From Liopterus haemorrhoidalis (taxonomy: Eukaryota > Arthropoda > Insecta > Coleoptera > Dytiscidae): 64,000 bases of DNA. Under the pieces are notes generated by a model. The model saw nothing but the letters and a program-made list of their open reading frames with translations. It was not told the DNA's origin and did no database searches. How positions within the stretch are numbered: the first letter of the stretch is position 1; the number at the start of each line of letters is the position of its first letter. This document shows positions 10,814 to 21,957 of this stretch, in pieces. The position numbers and the translations under genes are program-made. Location of the stretch: positions 239,158,654 to 239,222,653 of the forward strand of contig OZ020611.1 of assembly GCA_963971575.1 (NCBI GenBank), given 5' to 3'.

Positions 10814-10999
10814 AGCCTGGTTGCATTGGAAGGACAATGCCCAGCAGTGTTCTCGCACGTCTGGGTTCGCGATCCGAACAAGCAGGTGTGGGCTAAGGCC
10901 TTCCTCCTGCTGCGTGACAAGAAACTCTACCTCTCCTACAAGGTGCAGGTCGTCGCCAAATTTCTCCGCTCCGGAAAACAGAGAGACTCCTTAACACCG
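10814..10999 (+). CDS. Candidate internal exon of a host gene, PH-domain-like
   Basis: A 186-nt, 62-codon open segment (translation begins SLVALEGQCPAVFSHVWVRD) sits between a good 3' splice site (T-rich tract, TTGCAG before 10814) and a strong 5' splice site (CCG then GTAAGT at 11000). Both boundaries are phase 0. It is far more GC-rich than its surroundings and uses C/G-ending codons, unlike all other frames here. Residues 15-45 (HVWVRDPNKQVWAKAFLLLR then DKKLYLSYK) resemble the first beta strands of a pleckstrin homology domain, of the kind in Grb7/MIG-10/lamellipodin-type adaptors, but I cannot name the gene. An alternative 5' splice site after TACAAG (GTGCAG) would end the exon at YLSYK. 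No other exon of the gene is visible, so the surrounding kilobases may be intron. Confidence 0.6.
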
Positions 11000-11291
11000 G
11001 TAAGTTTTCAAAACCAATATAATGTCTTCTTATTAATTTTTCTTTGGGTTTCGCATTTCTTTTTGTAAACTGTTTCCATGAAGGGACCATATTATGTGCC
11101 TTATCAGTAGAGGAGAAGGTCCTAATATGGCTCCCAAAGAAAATCTACTAATATAGCTAGCACCATCTTTCGGCAATAGCTTAAAACACACCTACCTTTC
11201 ATTCAACAATTTTACAAATTTAATTCAATAGAGTTCTTGTTCCGTTAGAAACGAATTACAGTAAATGTGTTTGCTTAATTTTGATTTTTTA
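11000..11291 (+). other. Sequence downstream of the candidate exon, probably intronic
   Basis: Starts with the 5' splice site GTAAGTTTTC, then AT-rich sequence without features up to family A copy 5. No second exon is seen. Confidence 0.4.
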
Positions 11292-11776
11292 GAGTTTTGT
11301 AGGTATGACCAAAAAACCCTTATACCGTCATTTTCTCGTTTGTCTGTCTGTCTGTCTGCCTGTTCGGTAAAAATTGTAGCCAAACGGTTGAACCTAGAGA
11401 GTTGAAATTTGGCATGCTTATACAACTCTTTGACCCGCACATAGGAAAAATATTAAAACATCCCCCTAAAAATATAAACAGAAATGTGCTCATTGAAAAA
11501 AAATATATATTTTTTTAAATCTGAGTAGGGTATCAAATGAAAGCCCTTAGTACGTGGATTAACGATCAAAATTTTATTTTTGCAAAATAAATTATTTTGA
11601 CGCGATTTTTGCCAAATTGTGCAAAATATTTGTCCCACACCCTGAAGCCCAGATGGTTTAAACTAAAAATCAGAAAAAATTCTAAGTAATGTACATTGGT
11701 GTGAACCGGAATAGTACAACAGGAATTTTTGATTAGATTATGTTTTCGGAAAACAACGCATTTTTTGTGTTTTTAA

Positions 11777-12035
11777 GGCCCGGTCTTTCCATCTTCAGAT
11801 AAAGTTCCAGGTAACTATCTGACAGATAAGGTTTTTTGTAACTTCATCTGCTGAGTAAATGTCATCCCTTCTTTCTATACAAATGTATCTATCCGATAGT
11901 TATCTAACAGATAATGAGACTGACGTATTGGATTCACTGACTGGTATTGCCATTTATTTAGCAGATGAAGTTACAAAAAACCTTATCTGTCAGATAGTTA
12001 CCTGGAACTTTATCTGAAGGTGGAAAGACCGGGCC
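11777..12035. mobile_element. PIF/Harbinger (Tourist-like) MITE with very long TIRs
   Basis: 259 bp. TIRs start GGCCCGGTCTTTCCA and remain almost perfectly paired for about 70 bp, through AGATAAAGTTCCAGGTAACT and AGATGAAGTTAC. TSD TAA at 11774-11776 and 12036-12038. The empty target (TTTTTAACTAAAA) is visible in other family A copies. The good arm match suggests it is among the younger insertions here. Confidence 0.9.
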
Positions 12036-12087
12036 TAACTAAAATATGTTAAATATTTAATTTGCTATGTAACACAGTAGATAAGTA

Positions 12088-12155
12088 AGCGCTCGTAGCG
12101 TACTGCGTTGTGTCGTCGCTTCGTAATTTGAAAACTAGAGTTCGATTCCTGTCAA
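12088..12155 (+). other. tRNA-like module in family A copy 5
   Basis: CTAGAGTTCGATTCCTG is a good B-box match, preceded by GCGTTGTGTCGTCGCTTCG at tRNA-like spacing. No intact acceptor stem is seen. Confidence 0.5.
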
Positions 12156-12565
12156 TTTTAATTTTTCTGTTTTTTTCTCTGCATTTTTATTTTGTTTAAA
12201 GTATTTTGTCAAAATTTTAGTTATATTTTGGTAAATGTTGCATTTAATTTTTAAAAGCGTAAATTTAATAACCAGTGGGAAGTGTTGAAATTATAATTTA
12301 ATTCTATGATTTAATTTAATATGCTTATGATTTAAGCAACCAATTGAAGCCATAGGCGCGATTTTCAAAATCTTAATAAACCTTGCTATATAAAAAAAAT
12401 ACTGCACATATTTAGAAACTTAAATAATGGTATTAGGCATTCGAATTAAAATTCATAAAAAAATATTTTGACATGAAATTTGTTTTGGCATCCCAAATAA
12501 TCATCATTCAGTTACTAAATACCTGCGAAATCCTGATATGTGTGAAAATTCACACTTCACATCAA

Positions 12566-13134
12566 TTTTTTTATTAAGGTAAGTTGTTATAAGAATGGGC
12601 AAGATATTTATTTGATCTGCTTCTGATTTATACTTAAAGCTGTGGCAAATGTATACTTTCTGCAATTGCTACACAATATATTATTAAAGTACCTACTCAT
12701 GTAAGAATAATTTAACATTAAAAAAAAATGTTTTAAATATTTTAATTTTTAATTTAGGGCTCCTTTAAAGGCCCTACACTACCTCTATCCGGCACTGTGT
12801 GTAATAATATTTCTACAAACTTATAACATTGTTAAAGGTTAAATTAACGTTTTATTTGTAAGTAAGTTCGCCAATAGCTAACGAAGTCAAGGACCAAGTA
12901 ACATTTAAATAGTTCCTCTATATTCACTCTAGTTTTATCTGATTTTTTCGCAAAGTTCCAATGAAACGATCCGATAATAGCACTTTGTGGAAATTGCACT
13001 TCCGATAATGGTTAAACTTTTTAATACGATCAGGAAATTTAAACAACAAAAAAAAGAGAAATCTTGTAATTTTTTATATGTTTTACATTAGCAAACTTAG
13101 TTCATATCTATATTTATTATACAATCTATATCTA
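12566..13134. other. AT-rich stretch without a recognisable feature
   Basis: No coding or repeat boundary signal. Ends at the mariner terminal repeat. Confidence 0.5.
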
Positions 13135-13194
13135 CAAGGGCTACCTTTAAGTTTTTACAAAAACTAAGAAAGAAAATATTTTGGAACAAATTTT

Positions 13195-14520
13195 TTATTG
13201 CTTTTCAAAATATTCGCTTTTAAGATTTAAATACTTTTGCATGCGTTCAAACCAATTCTCGAAACATTTTTTCCACTCTGAAGTAGGTATCTCAATAACA
13301 TGCTTTTCGAAGGCTTCAACAGTTGCTGGAAGTGATGAAAATTGCTGTTTTTGTTTAACATTGGGGAACAAAAATAAGTCGTTATGGGAGAAATCAAGTG
13401 AATACGGGCAATGAAACATTAATCCGATGTTTTTCTCCTTCAAAAAATCAATTGTTTGATGTGCTGTGTGGGAGCTTGCATTGTCATGATGAAGAATGAT
13501 GCGACGTTTTTGTATGTTTTTCCTGATTTTGTCGATGACTACTGGCAAACATATTGTTGCATACCATTCAGCATTAAATGTTCTCCGATCCTTTAAAGCA
13601 GGAGTGGGCAAATCTTTTGCCCACATTGAATATGAAAATTTGAACGCGGACAAAAAAAAAAAAAATATATATCTAATTTTAAATATTGTTTTTGTTACGA
13701 AGGATATTTTATAAATTTTAAAAGCAATATTTTTAAACCAAAACGTGTATTTATTATGCAATTTAAAGAAAAAAATTGAGAAGAAAATTGGAAAGAATGA
13801 AAATTTGAAAGAATATTGTACAGACAGTAATATTTTTGCAGGACACAATAATTTATAAAACAATTCGCGGCCCGGATCCGGCCCGGGGGCCACCATTATC
13901 CCAGGTCTGCTCTAAAGGAATGGTTGCGACATGTCCAGTACAACCGAAGAAACAAGTGAACAACTTTTGTGGGTTTCGGTTCATCTTGGAAAACCCAAAC
14001 AGTGGATTGTTGCTTAGTTTCCGGTTCATATGAATAAATCCAAGTTTTGGCACCTGTAACAATGTTGTATACGGATTTTGCAGTGCCTAGGTTGATTTTT
14101 TTAGCATTCTATTACACCAATCAACACGACCCTTTTTTTGAGCTTGGGTCAAATTATATGGAATCCATCGGGAACAGATCTTTTTCACAGCTAAATGTTC
14201 ATGCAAAATAAATGTATTGCAGTCTACAATATGTCAAAGGATACCTCTATCTCACGGTAAGTCACATGCCGATCTTCTTCAATCATTACACGCACAGCAT
14301 ATATGTTTTTTTGAATCACAACCGATTTTGGTCGATCTTCACGAGATTCATCACTGACGGACGCACAACCACGACGAAATTCTGCAAACCAATTGTAAAC
14401 AGTCTTTTCTGATGGTGATTCATTACCAAAAGTAAGCGAATCTATGCATTGTTGTTGAGTTAGACCTTTACTAAAATCGTAAAAAATCATCCAACGAAAA
14501 CTTTCACGAGTAATATCCAT
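13195..14520 (-). pseudogene. Dead mariner transposase (DD34D, irritans-like)
   Basis: Starts MDITRESFRWMIFYDFSKGL at 14520 with the usual mariner helix-turn-helix (QQQCID...VYNWFAEFRRG). The catalytic half follows in other frames: EPET..., CFFGCTGHVATIPLEQT, HHDNASSHT with the second Asp, and HNDLFLFP with the third Asp 34 residues later. It ends YLNLKSEYFEKQ, the usual mariner C terminus. Removing the 311-bp hAT insert gives about 340 codons, normal for the family. The position of the first catalytic Asp reads GAKTW where the family has GDESW, so it is lost. Frameshifts add to the damage. Not functional. Confidence 0.88.
13599..13909. mobile_element. hAT MITE inserted in the mariner transposase
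   Basis: 311 bp. Ends CAGGAGTGGGCAAA and, inverted, CAGACCTGGGATAATGG. TSD CTTTAAAG at 13591-13598 and CTCTAAAG at 13910-13917 (one mismatch). GC-rich GGCCCGGATCCGGCCC lies near the right end. Confidence 0.8.
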
Positions 14521-14658
14521 TTTTTCACAAACTTGTTTTTCTTAAACGCTCACTGTCAACACTAGTGGGTCAGTTTATAAGCTGCCACTGATTTCACAAT
14601 AACAAATGTCAAATTTCACGAACATAGTAATGATGCATTTCAATATTGCCATCTAGTG

Positions 14659-15455
14659 TAGGGCTGCCATACGTCCCGGTACACCAGGACATGTCCCGGT
14701 TTTGAGGTTTGTGTCCCAGTGTCCCGGTCCAAGAGTCATTTGTCCCGGTCGATTTAAAATTTATGCATATTAAAAAATTATTTTTCGATAATATTGTACA
14801 TATACATATATACATACTATATATAAATTATATAACAGATTCGAGATCCGAAATGTTCCGGAGAAATGCCGAGTACCAGTCAGCTAGTCACTAGCTGACT
14901 GGTACTGACAGATGAGCGCAATTCGCTTTCTATTGACACCGTGAAAAGCATAATTCAATGTGTTTTAAATTATAAAATGTCATGCATTGAATTCTATAAT
15001 TATATAAAAGGGGAAAAAGAACTGCTCCAAAAAACGAAAACATAGGAGAAGTATGATTGGGCAAAGAAGAGCGATGATAAAGAAGCCACCGAAGTCGGGG
15101 AAGGGGGAGAGTAAAGGCAAGAGAAGAATGGAATGTAAGGTTCTATTTAGTTTTATTAAATTGAATCGCCCATTAATTTATATTATATTATTTTAGATTT
15201 GATAAAGACGCATCCACAAAAAAAAAACATAAAATTTTCCAGTCGAACTGAGTGTTCCAAAATGATTCATCATTGATCCCAACGTTATGCTCTTGGAATA
15301 CCTATTATCAATCTCTACTTTAATTATTTTTTTGTCTTTAAATTTTTTAATTTTTTTAAAATATTGTGCAATTTTTTATAATAAAGGTATTATTGTCGAT
15401 AAAAGTTTTGGGGGGGGGGGTCCCGATCGGTAATCCGACAATTATGGCAGCCCTA
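14659..15455. mobile_element. hAT MITE inserted in the mariner 5' region
   Basis: TIRs TAGGGCTGCCATACGTCCCG and TAGGGCTGCCATAATTGTCG. The perfect 8-bp TSD ATCTAGTG is at 14651-14658 and 15456-15463. The mariner sequence continues across the joined flanks (CATCTAGTGGTCG), as the solo mariner end near 46330 shows intact. Contains a perfect palindrome at 14873-14905; no transposase. Confidence 0.92.
14873..14905. other. Perfect 33-nt palindrome
   Basis: GTACCAGTCAGCTAGT, one central C, then ACTAGCTGACTGGTAC. Sixteen paired bases with no mismatch, inside the hAT element. Confidence 0.9.
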
Positions 15456-15494
15456 ATCTAGTGGTCGTTTGTAAAAACAAAAAAGGTAACCCTA

Positions 15495-16326
15495 CAGAGA
15501 TAGAAGTAAAGATAAATTATTGTCTCTTTAAATTACCGAAGCATCTCTTATAATAAAGTTAGCAACGCTTAAACATCCCCCGATAATATCCTGTATTTTC
15601 TTCAACAAAATATATTTAAATAATTTTATGTGGCACGCTTTAAAAATTTTAGTATCTAATATAGTCTACTTTCTCGTTCGAATGTACCTCGAGGGTACGT
15701 AGGCTCAAAATGAATCTAATTTTAATTTTAAAATATCTTTTTCTTTTAAGGGATCAGTTTGGCTTAACCTGTATATTCGAACTGTAAGAATTAAACAGTT
15801 CCCAAGGGTATTTATACTATCGTTTACAAATTGAACGCTATCAAATTTGTTACGCAAATTATTCTGAATTCATCTTAGGTATAGTTATTTTTAAATAAAT
15901 TTCCACGGCAGTGTTTCCAAATTTATTTTACTTTACGAAGTTTGATCAATAACTTCGTGGACTATCGCCTTAAAACTTTATTAAAAAGTAATTATTTAAC
16001 ATTTATATTAAAGTTCATTTACAATAACTGTGAATACTTGGTTAATTTAGTTGCCAATATTGGAATGTAATGTAACTAACATGCAAGCATTATTCAGTTG
16101 GTACATTTGGCTCCCAAAGGTTCATTAATACATTTATACAACCATATAAAAAAGTCTTGCCTATGTATGCATGTTCTTTAAATATGTTTGATAACTAAAT
16201 GCTTCTGTCAAGTATTACATAACGTTCGGGAATTAACGATCGCACTGTAGTTTCTTAATTTTTACAAATACGATGTCCCAATGATAACACTGGTCAACAA
16301 ATTTAAACCTTTTTTTTTTGCTGACT
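15495..16326. other. AT-rich stretch without a recognisable feature
   Basis: No coding signature. Bases from about 16290 may be the first part of the gene relic that continues at 16940. Confidence 0.4.
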
Positions 16327-16327
16327 A

Positions 16328-16931
16328 ATACTCTTTTCACACTAGATCTTTAAGATTGGATGTTAAAGTGAATGTATCTTTAAACGCTAATGTGAAACCG
16401 TATGGCCTCGTCTAAATACAAGCGATGTTTAAGACAGAGATCTGCGTCTTAAACTTCGTCCGCATTGCCAACTTAATTTCTATTATAAAAAAATACTCCT
16501 TGAATTTATGCTGCCAACATTTTATATTATCATAAACAAGAATACTGTATTATATCGACGTTATAAGAGGTTTATACTTATTGTTATAATAAAATTATTT
16601 ATTTTAATAATTTGTTTAATAAAATACCGAGCTACAATAATTGAGATAAAATGTATCGACTTACATGTTAATACAGGTGTAATATATTCTTTATTGTAGT
16701 GTCTTTATTGTAGAATGAAATGAAATATCCATATTTGTTTATAATAATTCAAAATGTGCGTCTGCGCAGACAGTTCAAAACTGGTAATTTCATGACGGTA
16801 ACTTAAGGACAAAATTACTGTAGCTGATGACAGCACCAGAGATTTAAACATAAGGTATGAAAGCATACCGATCTTAAACATCGGTGAACTTTAAGTTCAC
16901 TCGTCTTAAAGATCTAGTGTGGAAAGGGTAT
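16328..16931. mobile_element. TIR MITE (ATACYCTTTYCACACTAG ends)
   Basis: Left ATACTCTTTTCACACTAGAT and inverted right ATACCCTTTCCACACTAGAT, continuing CTTTAAGA; about 28 paired bases. TA flanks both ends. It separates two pieces of the relic gene that resumes downstream. Open frames inside are short and unsupported. Confidence 0.75.
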
Positions 16932-16944
16932 TAGATCTGATACT

Positions 16945-17740
16945 TGTTTTTAACTAATTTTGGGGTGCTGATTTCAAAAATGTTAACAGTTTCTGCTTAT
17001 CACGTCAATTTTTGTTCTATTGTATTTTCCATGTTTTTTTGGATATTCCATGTTTTTTGTGTTTGTGGGACAGCAGAGCGAGAGATAAGCATTGGACTCA
17101 AAAAAATTGGCCGGTGAGAATAGATTTAAATGTTGGAGACCCAAACATAATACACGAACCTTTGGTGGAGCGAACAAAAATCATTCTCCCCCCTCTTGAT
17201 ATTAAACTGGGTCTAATGAAGTAGTTTGTAAAAGCGTTGAACAAAGATGGTGACTGTTTCAAATATATATCTGAAAAATTTCAAAGTCTCAGTAATGATA
17301 AGCTAAAAGCTGGCATTTTTGACGGACCACAAATTAGAAAATTAGTGAATGATCCACATTTCACTGTACATATGAATGATATGGAGAAGAATGCATGGCA
17401 GTCTTTCGTGGCGCTTATCAAAAATTTTCTTGGGAATAAAAAAGCCGAAAACTATGTGGAGGTCGTTGAAAATTTGATTGAAAATTATCATCATCTGGGG
17501 TGCAACATGAGCGTGAAACTTCATTTTTTAAACAGTCATCTTGACAAATTTCCTGTCAATCTTGGAGATGTTAGTGATGAACAGGGTGAACGTTTCCATC
17601 AGGATTTAAAAGAGATGGAGAGCCGTTATCAAGGAAGGTGGGATACTCACATGATGGCTGACTAGTGTTGGAGTATTAAAAGAGACTTATCGGGAATGGT
17701 GCACTCCAGAAGATCTTACAAACGACCATTTAATCCTTAA
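16945..17740 (+). pseudogene. Relic of a repetitive arthropod gene family of unknown function
   Basis: Conserved text in one frame from about 17045: CFLCLWDSRARDKHWTQKNW, then IILPPLDIKLGLMK. An in-frame stop (17222-17224) follows, then FVKALNKDGDCF, IFDGPQIRKLVND, AWQSFVALIKNFLGNKKAEN, GCNMSVKLHFLNSHLDKFP, DVSDEQGERFHQDLKEME and YQGRWDTHMMAD. A second stop (17663-17665) stands where the family has a Tyr, then CWSIKRDLSG to a natural stop at 17738. I know this as a high-copy protein family in arthropods and some cnidarians, usually annotated as uncharacterised and probably transposon-borne; I cannot give its reaction. The 5' end is decayed and split by the MITE at 16328-16931. Two nonsense changes and upstream drift make it a pseudogene. 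Confidence 0.75.
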
Positions 17741-17879
17741 ATTATTTTGTATTTTTATTATAACACTCCAATGAATTAAAATGTAATAAAAACTGTTCTC
17801 ATTTTCTTTCTTTCACTATAAATAAAATTTTAAGAATATTTTCTAATTATTTAGTTCTTATTGTTCGCCAAATTTGTAC

Positions 17880-18376
17880 CAATTGCAGTATTGATTTGAT
17901 TTAAACGCATTCGCATCCTTACCCTTGGGTTATCTTTAGCTCGGAGTGTAATAAAAAAAAATATATAATAAAAAATATTGCACTTTTAAGTCGTACCTAC
18001 TTCAAAGTACAACTTGAATTTTGATTGCTTTTGATCAGTTTGTTTAGCAAAAGCCCATTTTACTCATTATAAAGTTAGCTAGTGCCAACTTTAGAAAATT
18101 AATACTCCATTTAGTTCCGCTTAAACGTTTGAAATAGCCTGTAGCTTAAATTAGTTGTCAAAATAAGTAATTAGATAGAATAATAAATAAAATATTTATT
18201 TTATTTATGTTATGAACGGTATATTTTTCTCAATATAAATATAAGACTCATATTTATAAATATGAATAAAATTTATATCTTGCAAAACTGAGCGCATTGC
18301 TATTATATTGTATGATCTTGTATTACTTCGCGGCCCCCCGACGAAGCCTTCACGGCCCCCCGGTTGAGAAACGCTG
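17880..18376 (-). repeat. hAT-type repeat family F, copy 1
   Basis: On the minus strand begins CAGCGTTTCTCAACCGGGGG (ends at 18376) and shares several hundred bases with 23870-24790. At about 18085-18100 it has the uninterrupted site (GGCACTAGCTAAC) into which family E inserted in the other copy. The far end is not resolved. Confidence 0.6.
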
Positions 18377-18958
18377 CTCTATAACAAAGGACGTATGGTC
18401 CCAGTAACTATAATATACAACATTTCAAACAAAGAAAATTATAATGTATGCAAATTTATTACCGTAACAAGTCCATCTTAAATGAACTTTCGCTTATGAT
18501 TATAATAAATAATTATGATTATATCTAGTACCGTTAGTTGAGAAGGATGTCGAGGAACTTTTTGTAACCACTGATGACATTTACCCGCTTAGTCCTTGTT
18601 CCGTGAAAATCACATTTACACAAGAAGATTTTGTGCTATGCAAATATTTTTTATGACCAACGTTTACTTTAGTCATTTGCAAGTTTCGTTTCTTTTTGGT
18701 TTTATTTCAGAGGAGTCAGTGACAGAAAAAGGAGATATAAAAATTTATGATCTAACTTTTATTGTTTTAATTTTATGACGGTTTTAAATGATAATTTAGA
18801 ATTTTAATAAAGGATTATTTGGATGTAAATTATGGTGAAGGGGAGTAGAATTTTATGTGTCTAATTAAATATTTATTACGTTTAGCATAAACTCCTGTCG
18901 GTTTTTTATTCTGCACATTTAGAGTAGATATATGGGAAAATTAAAAAAAAAAAAAATG
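18377..18958. other. AT-rich stretch without a recognisable feature
   Basis: Short frames only; no splice-site-bounded or conserved segment noticed. Confidence 0.45.
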
Positions 18959-19006
18959 TAAAGTGTAGTAAAAAAAGTAAAAATTTCACACATTTCAGGG
19001 TTTTTA

Positions 19007-19052
19007 GGGTTTTGTAGGTAAGACCAAAAAACCCTTATACCGTCATTTTGTC

Positions 19053-19122
<70 letters not shown>

Positions 19123-19912
19123 TCGGTAAAAATTGTAGCCAAACGGCTAAACCTAGAGAGTTGAAATTTAGCATGCTTATACAACTCTTTGACCCGCACA
19201 TAGCAAAAATACTAAAACATCTAAAAAACATACCCCCCTAAAAATATAAACAAATATGTGCTCATCGAAAACAAAAATGGATTAACGATCAAATTTTTAT
19301 TTTTGCAAAATAAATTATTTTGATGTGATATTTGCCAAAATTGTGCAAAAAAAATTTTGTCCCGCAGCCTGTAGCCTAGATGGTTTAAACTAAAAAAATT
19401 CTAAGTAATGTATATTGGTGTGAACCGAAATAGTACAACAGGAATTTTTGATCAGATTATGTTTTCGGAAAATAACGCATTTTTTGTGGTTTTTGGTTCA
19501 CAAAGTACAAAAGTTATACCAATGTAAGACACTCACATGCAAGGCGTGCGACAGCGTAATGGGTTAGAGCACTGGTGTCGTAAGCTAAAATGCGCTGGAA
19601 ACGAAGGGTTTCGAGTTCGAGTAGAAATAGTGAATTTTATTTTTTCTGTTTTTTTTTTGCATTTTTATGTTGAAATTATTTTGTCAAAATTCTAGTTATA
19701 TTTTGACAAATGTTGTATTTAATTTTTAAGAGCGTAAATTTAATAACCAGTCTTATTATATGATTAACAGACGATAAATTATTTTAAAAATATCGCTCAT
19801 TTTGCCGTGATTACTACAAAGGAAAATTTGTCCTACACACTCAGCATGCCGCCTTCACTTATTATATACCTGCGAAACCCTGAAATGTGTGAATATTCAC
19901 ACTTCACATCAA
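19007..19912 (+). repeat. Family A element, copy 6, with a long (GTCT)n
   Basis: Opens TTTTTAGGGTTTTGTAGG, then 17 GTCT units (about 19053-19121). It has the core, a tRNA-like module (19548-19625), the copy-1-type third, the subterminal repeat, the hairpin, and ends CACATCAA before TTTTTT. It is inserted in the T-tract of an older A3 copy. Closest relative in the window is copy 1. Confidence 0.8.
19548..19625 (+). other. tRNA-like module in family A copy 6
   Basis: GCGTAATGGGTTAGAGCACT (A-box-like) and GGGTTTCGAGTTCGAGT (B-box-like) stand in tRNA order. It is the sense version of the module in copy 1, with clear differences in the middle. Confidence 0.5.
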
Positions 19913-21291
19913 TTTTTTAGATATTTAATTAGTGTAAGTAGCCAACATAATACTGGATGTCTAGGAATATTTGTTCTATTAAGTATCATTCACAGCTCAT
20001 GTTTTAATAGATAGTACGTAATTCATAGTGCATAATGTTAATGGATAATGTTAGTGGCTAGTCACAACAGTTTAGGACCATTCATAGCTCATGTTTTAAT
20101 AGATAAATCGATCTAGCTGCCATCTACACGCAATAGAAATTACTAAACAATTTATAATAAAAATATCTTGTTATTAAATATATTTATTGTCTTTTTATTA
20201 AATATACTTCTAAAAAGAACCAAAATAATATTTATTAAGTTAATTATTAAATAAAATAACTATAATGTTTCTGAAGCTACTCACTCTAACCTAACTTTTT
20301 GATTTCACAAAAAAAAGATAACTTTTGTTTCCCAGAAGTGTTGGTCTAAAATTCTGAAAAAAATCTCAATAATGTACATTGATGGAAACTAAAATAGTTC
20401 AAAAGGAATTTTTGTCAGATAAATTTTTTTATTGTTGAAAAAATACATATTTTATTTTAAAAGTTCATGTAGTATATATTTTAAGGAAAAACTCTTAGTA
20501 CATAGAATAACAAACGGTACATTATTTTCAAAATATTGTTCATTTAGACTTGATTACCGCAAAAAAAAAATGTTCCACACATATAGCTGCTTTAACTTGG
20601 GTACTAGATACCTGAAAAACACTAAAATATGTGAAAATTCACACTTCACATCAATTATTTATTAGATTCAACACATTTATTAATTAGTACATTATAAACT
20701 GCAGCCACAAGTCTTTTTAGAATTTCCTGTATAATATATTCGTCTATTTTGAAATGTAGCACTGTTTACCTTCGAAATCCTGAAATATGTAAAAATTCTC
20801 ACTTCACATCTATTTTTCAATATTAGTTTCAACATTTTTACTAATAATTATGTCACAAGCTACATTCACAAGTCTAATTCGAATTTCAAGTATAATATAT
20901 TCCTTCATTTTGACAGTTGTCAGTGTTTTAATGTTAATGTTAATGTTAAAAGTTTGAGATATACAAACTTCTAACATTATGCGTTAAATATTTTCTTACG
21001 CTTATCCACTAAATTGGAGCTATGAATGCTTATGGGTCTATTCTGTAAAAACATGCTTACAGTACTGTATCACTATAGCGCTGTAGTGAGCTTAGCACTG
21101 TAAAGTGCCAAGTTACGGCGGCTCTGTAAATATTGAGCATTAGCTATTCTGTAACACATTCTATAATTTCGGTCGATTTAAACTTTGCTTACATTGTAGC
21201 TGACTTCACTATGTTTATTTCTAACCTCAAAATTTGAGGTATTGATCAATGTCATCGATCGGTAAGTGTATATCATATTTGTATATACACA

Positions 21292-21595
21292 TATAAACGG
21301 TTCACTTTTGTAAGAACAAACTAAGAGGGAATTTTGTTTTCAATAGTTTGCACCTTTGAAGCTGTATGTCATGTTGGTATTAAAAAATGTCACTTTTTTT
21401 AAATGTCGATCCATTTGACATATGTCATATTGAAAAATGATATCTTAATTATAATGATCATAACCTTATCAACCTAAAGTCGGTTTTACAGTGTAAGGAA
21501 TATTTTTAATTGACATTTAAAGTCAGTAACACACTATAAAAGTAACCAAAATAACCATATTTAGTTTGTTCTTACAAAAGTGAACAGCTTATATA
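21292..21595. mobile_element. TIR MITE nested in the Harbinger element
   Basis: About 30 paired bases: GTTCACTTTTGTAAGAACAA at 21300 and its inverse ending at 21585, continuing to CTAA inside and ATAA outside. Superfamily unassigned; TA/ATA flanks. Confidence 0.75.
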
Positions 21596-21729
21596 CTCAT
21601 GTTTTTTACGTTTGTAATTTTATTAATTATTGTTATAATTTGTTAATAAAAATAAAAGTTTCTCTTTGCATCTTATATATCTTTATTCCATATAAACATA
21701 TTTTTTGCATCAAATTATACAATGGATTG

Positions 21730-21957
21730 CTAAACATATAAATTCCTAATCTGCTTTCCCAAATTCATATCTTGATTAGATGTTAAAAAAAAATTTGAAA
21801 ATTTTAAATACTTTTCAAATATTTTACCATTTGGTACAGGATCTTCATTATTTTCAAGTTCAGGATCTTCATTATTTTCAGGTTCAGGATGTTCATTATT
21901 TACAGGTTCAAGCTCAGCATAGTTAGGTATTCTTGCTTTTGTTGCTATATTATGCAA
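21730..21957 (-). pseudogene. C-terminal remnant of a Harbinger nuclease (DDE) gene
   Basis: The frame begins MHNIATKARIPNYAELEPVN and ends in an acidic EP/ENNEDP repeat and a short basic tail. A (V)LHNIA..A.IP motif followed by an acidic variable tail is the usual C terminus of HARBI1-type transposases. No upstream catalytic domain is found within the TIRs, so the element is an internal deletion derivative. A GTAAG just upstream on this strand may be a relic splice site. Identification rests on a short motif plus the TTA duplication and TIRs of the host element. Confidence 0.5.

Larger units (their letters stand above)
11292..12565 (+). repeat. Family A element, copy 5, interrupted by a MITE
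   Basis: Full structure: opens GAGTTTTGTAGGTATGACC after a T-tract, has (GTCT)n at about 11338-11360, the core, the second subterminal repeat ACCTGCGAAATCCTG (a variant) and the terminal hairpin, and ends CACATCAA before TTTTTTT. A Harbinger-type MITE (11777-12035) is inserted between core blocks. The tRNA-like slot is at about 12088-12155. Confidence 0.8.
13135..15494 (-). mobile_element. mariner element carrying two nested hAT insertions
   Basis: Terminal repeats AGGGCTACCTTTAAGTTTTT (left) and, inverted from the right, AGGGTTACCTTTTTTGTTTT, with TA bases next to both ends. The transposase lies on the minus strand. Removing the two inserts (13599-13909 and 14659-15455) leaves about 1.25 kb, the normal mariner size. 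A lone copy of the right end is at about 46250-46370. Confidence 0.85.

Noticed and set aside
13195..13896. A single 233-codon protein
   Set aside because: The frame fuses the 3' part of the mariner transposase with translated hAT MITE sequence (13599-13909).
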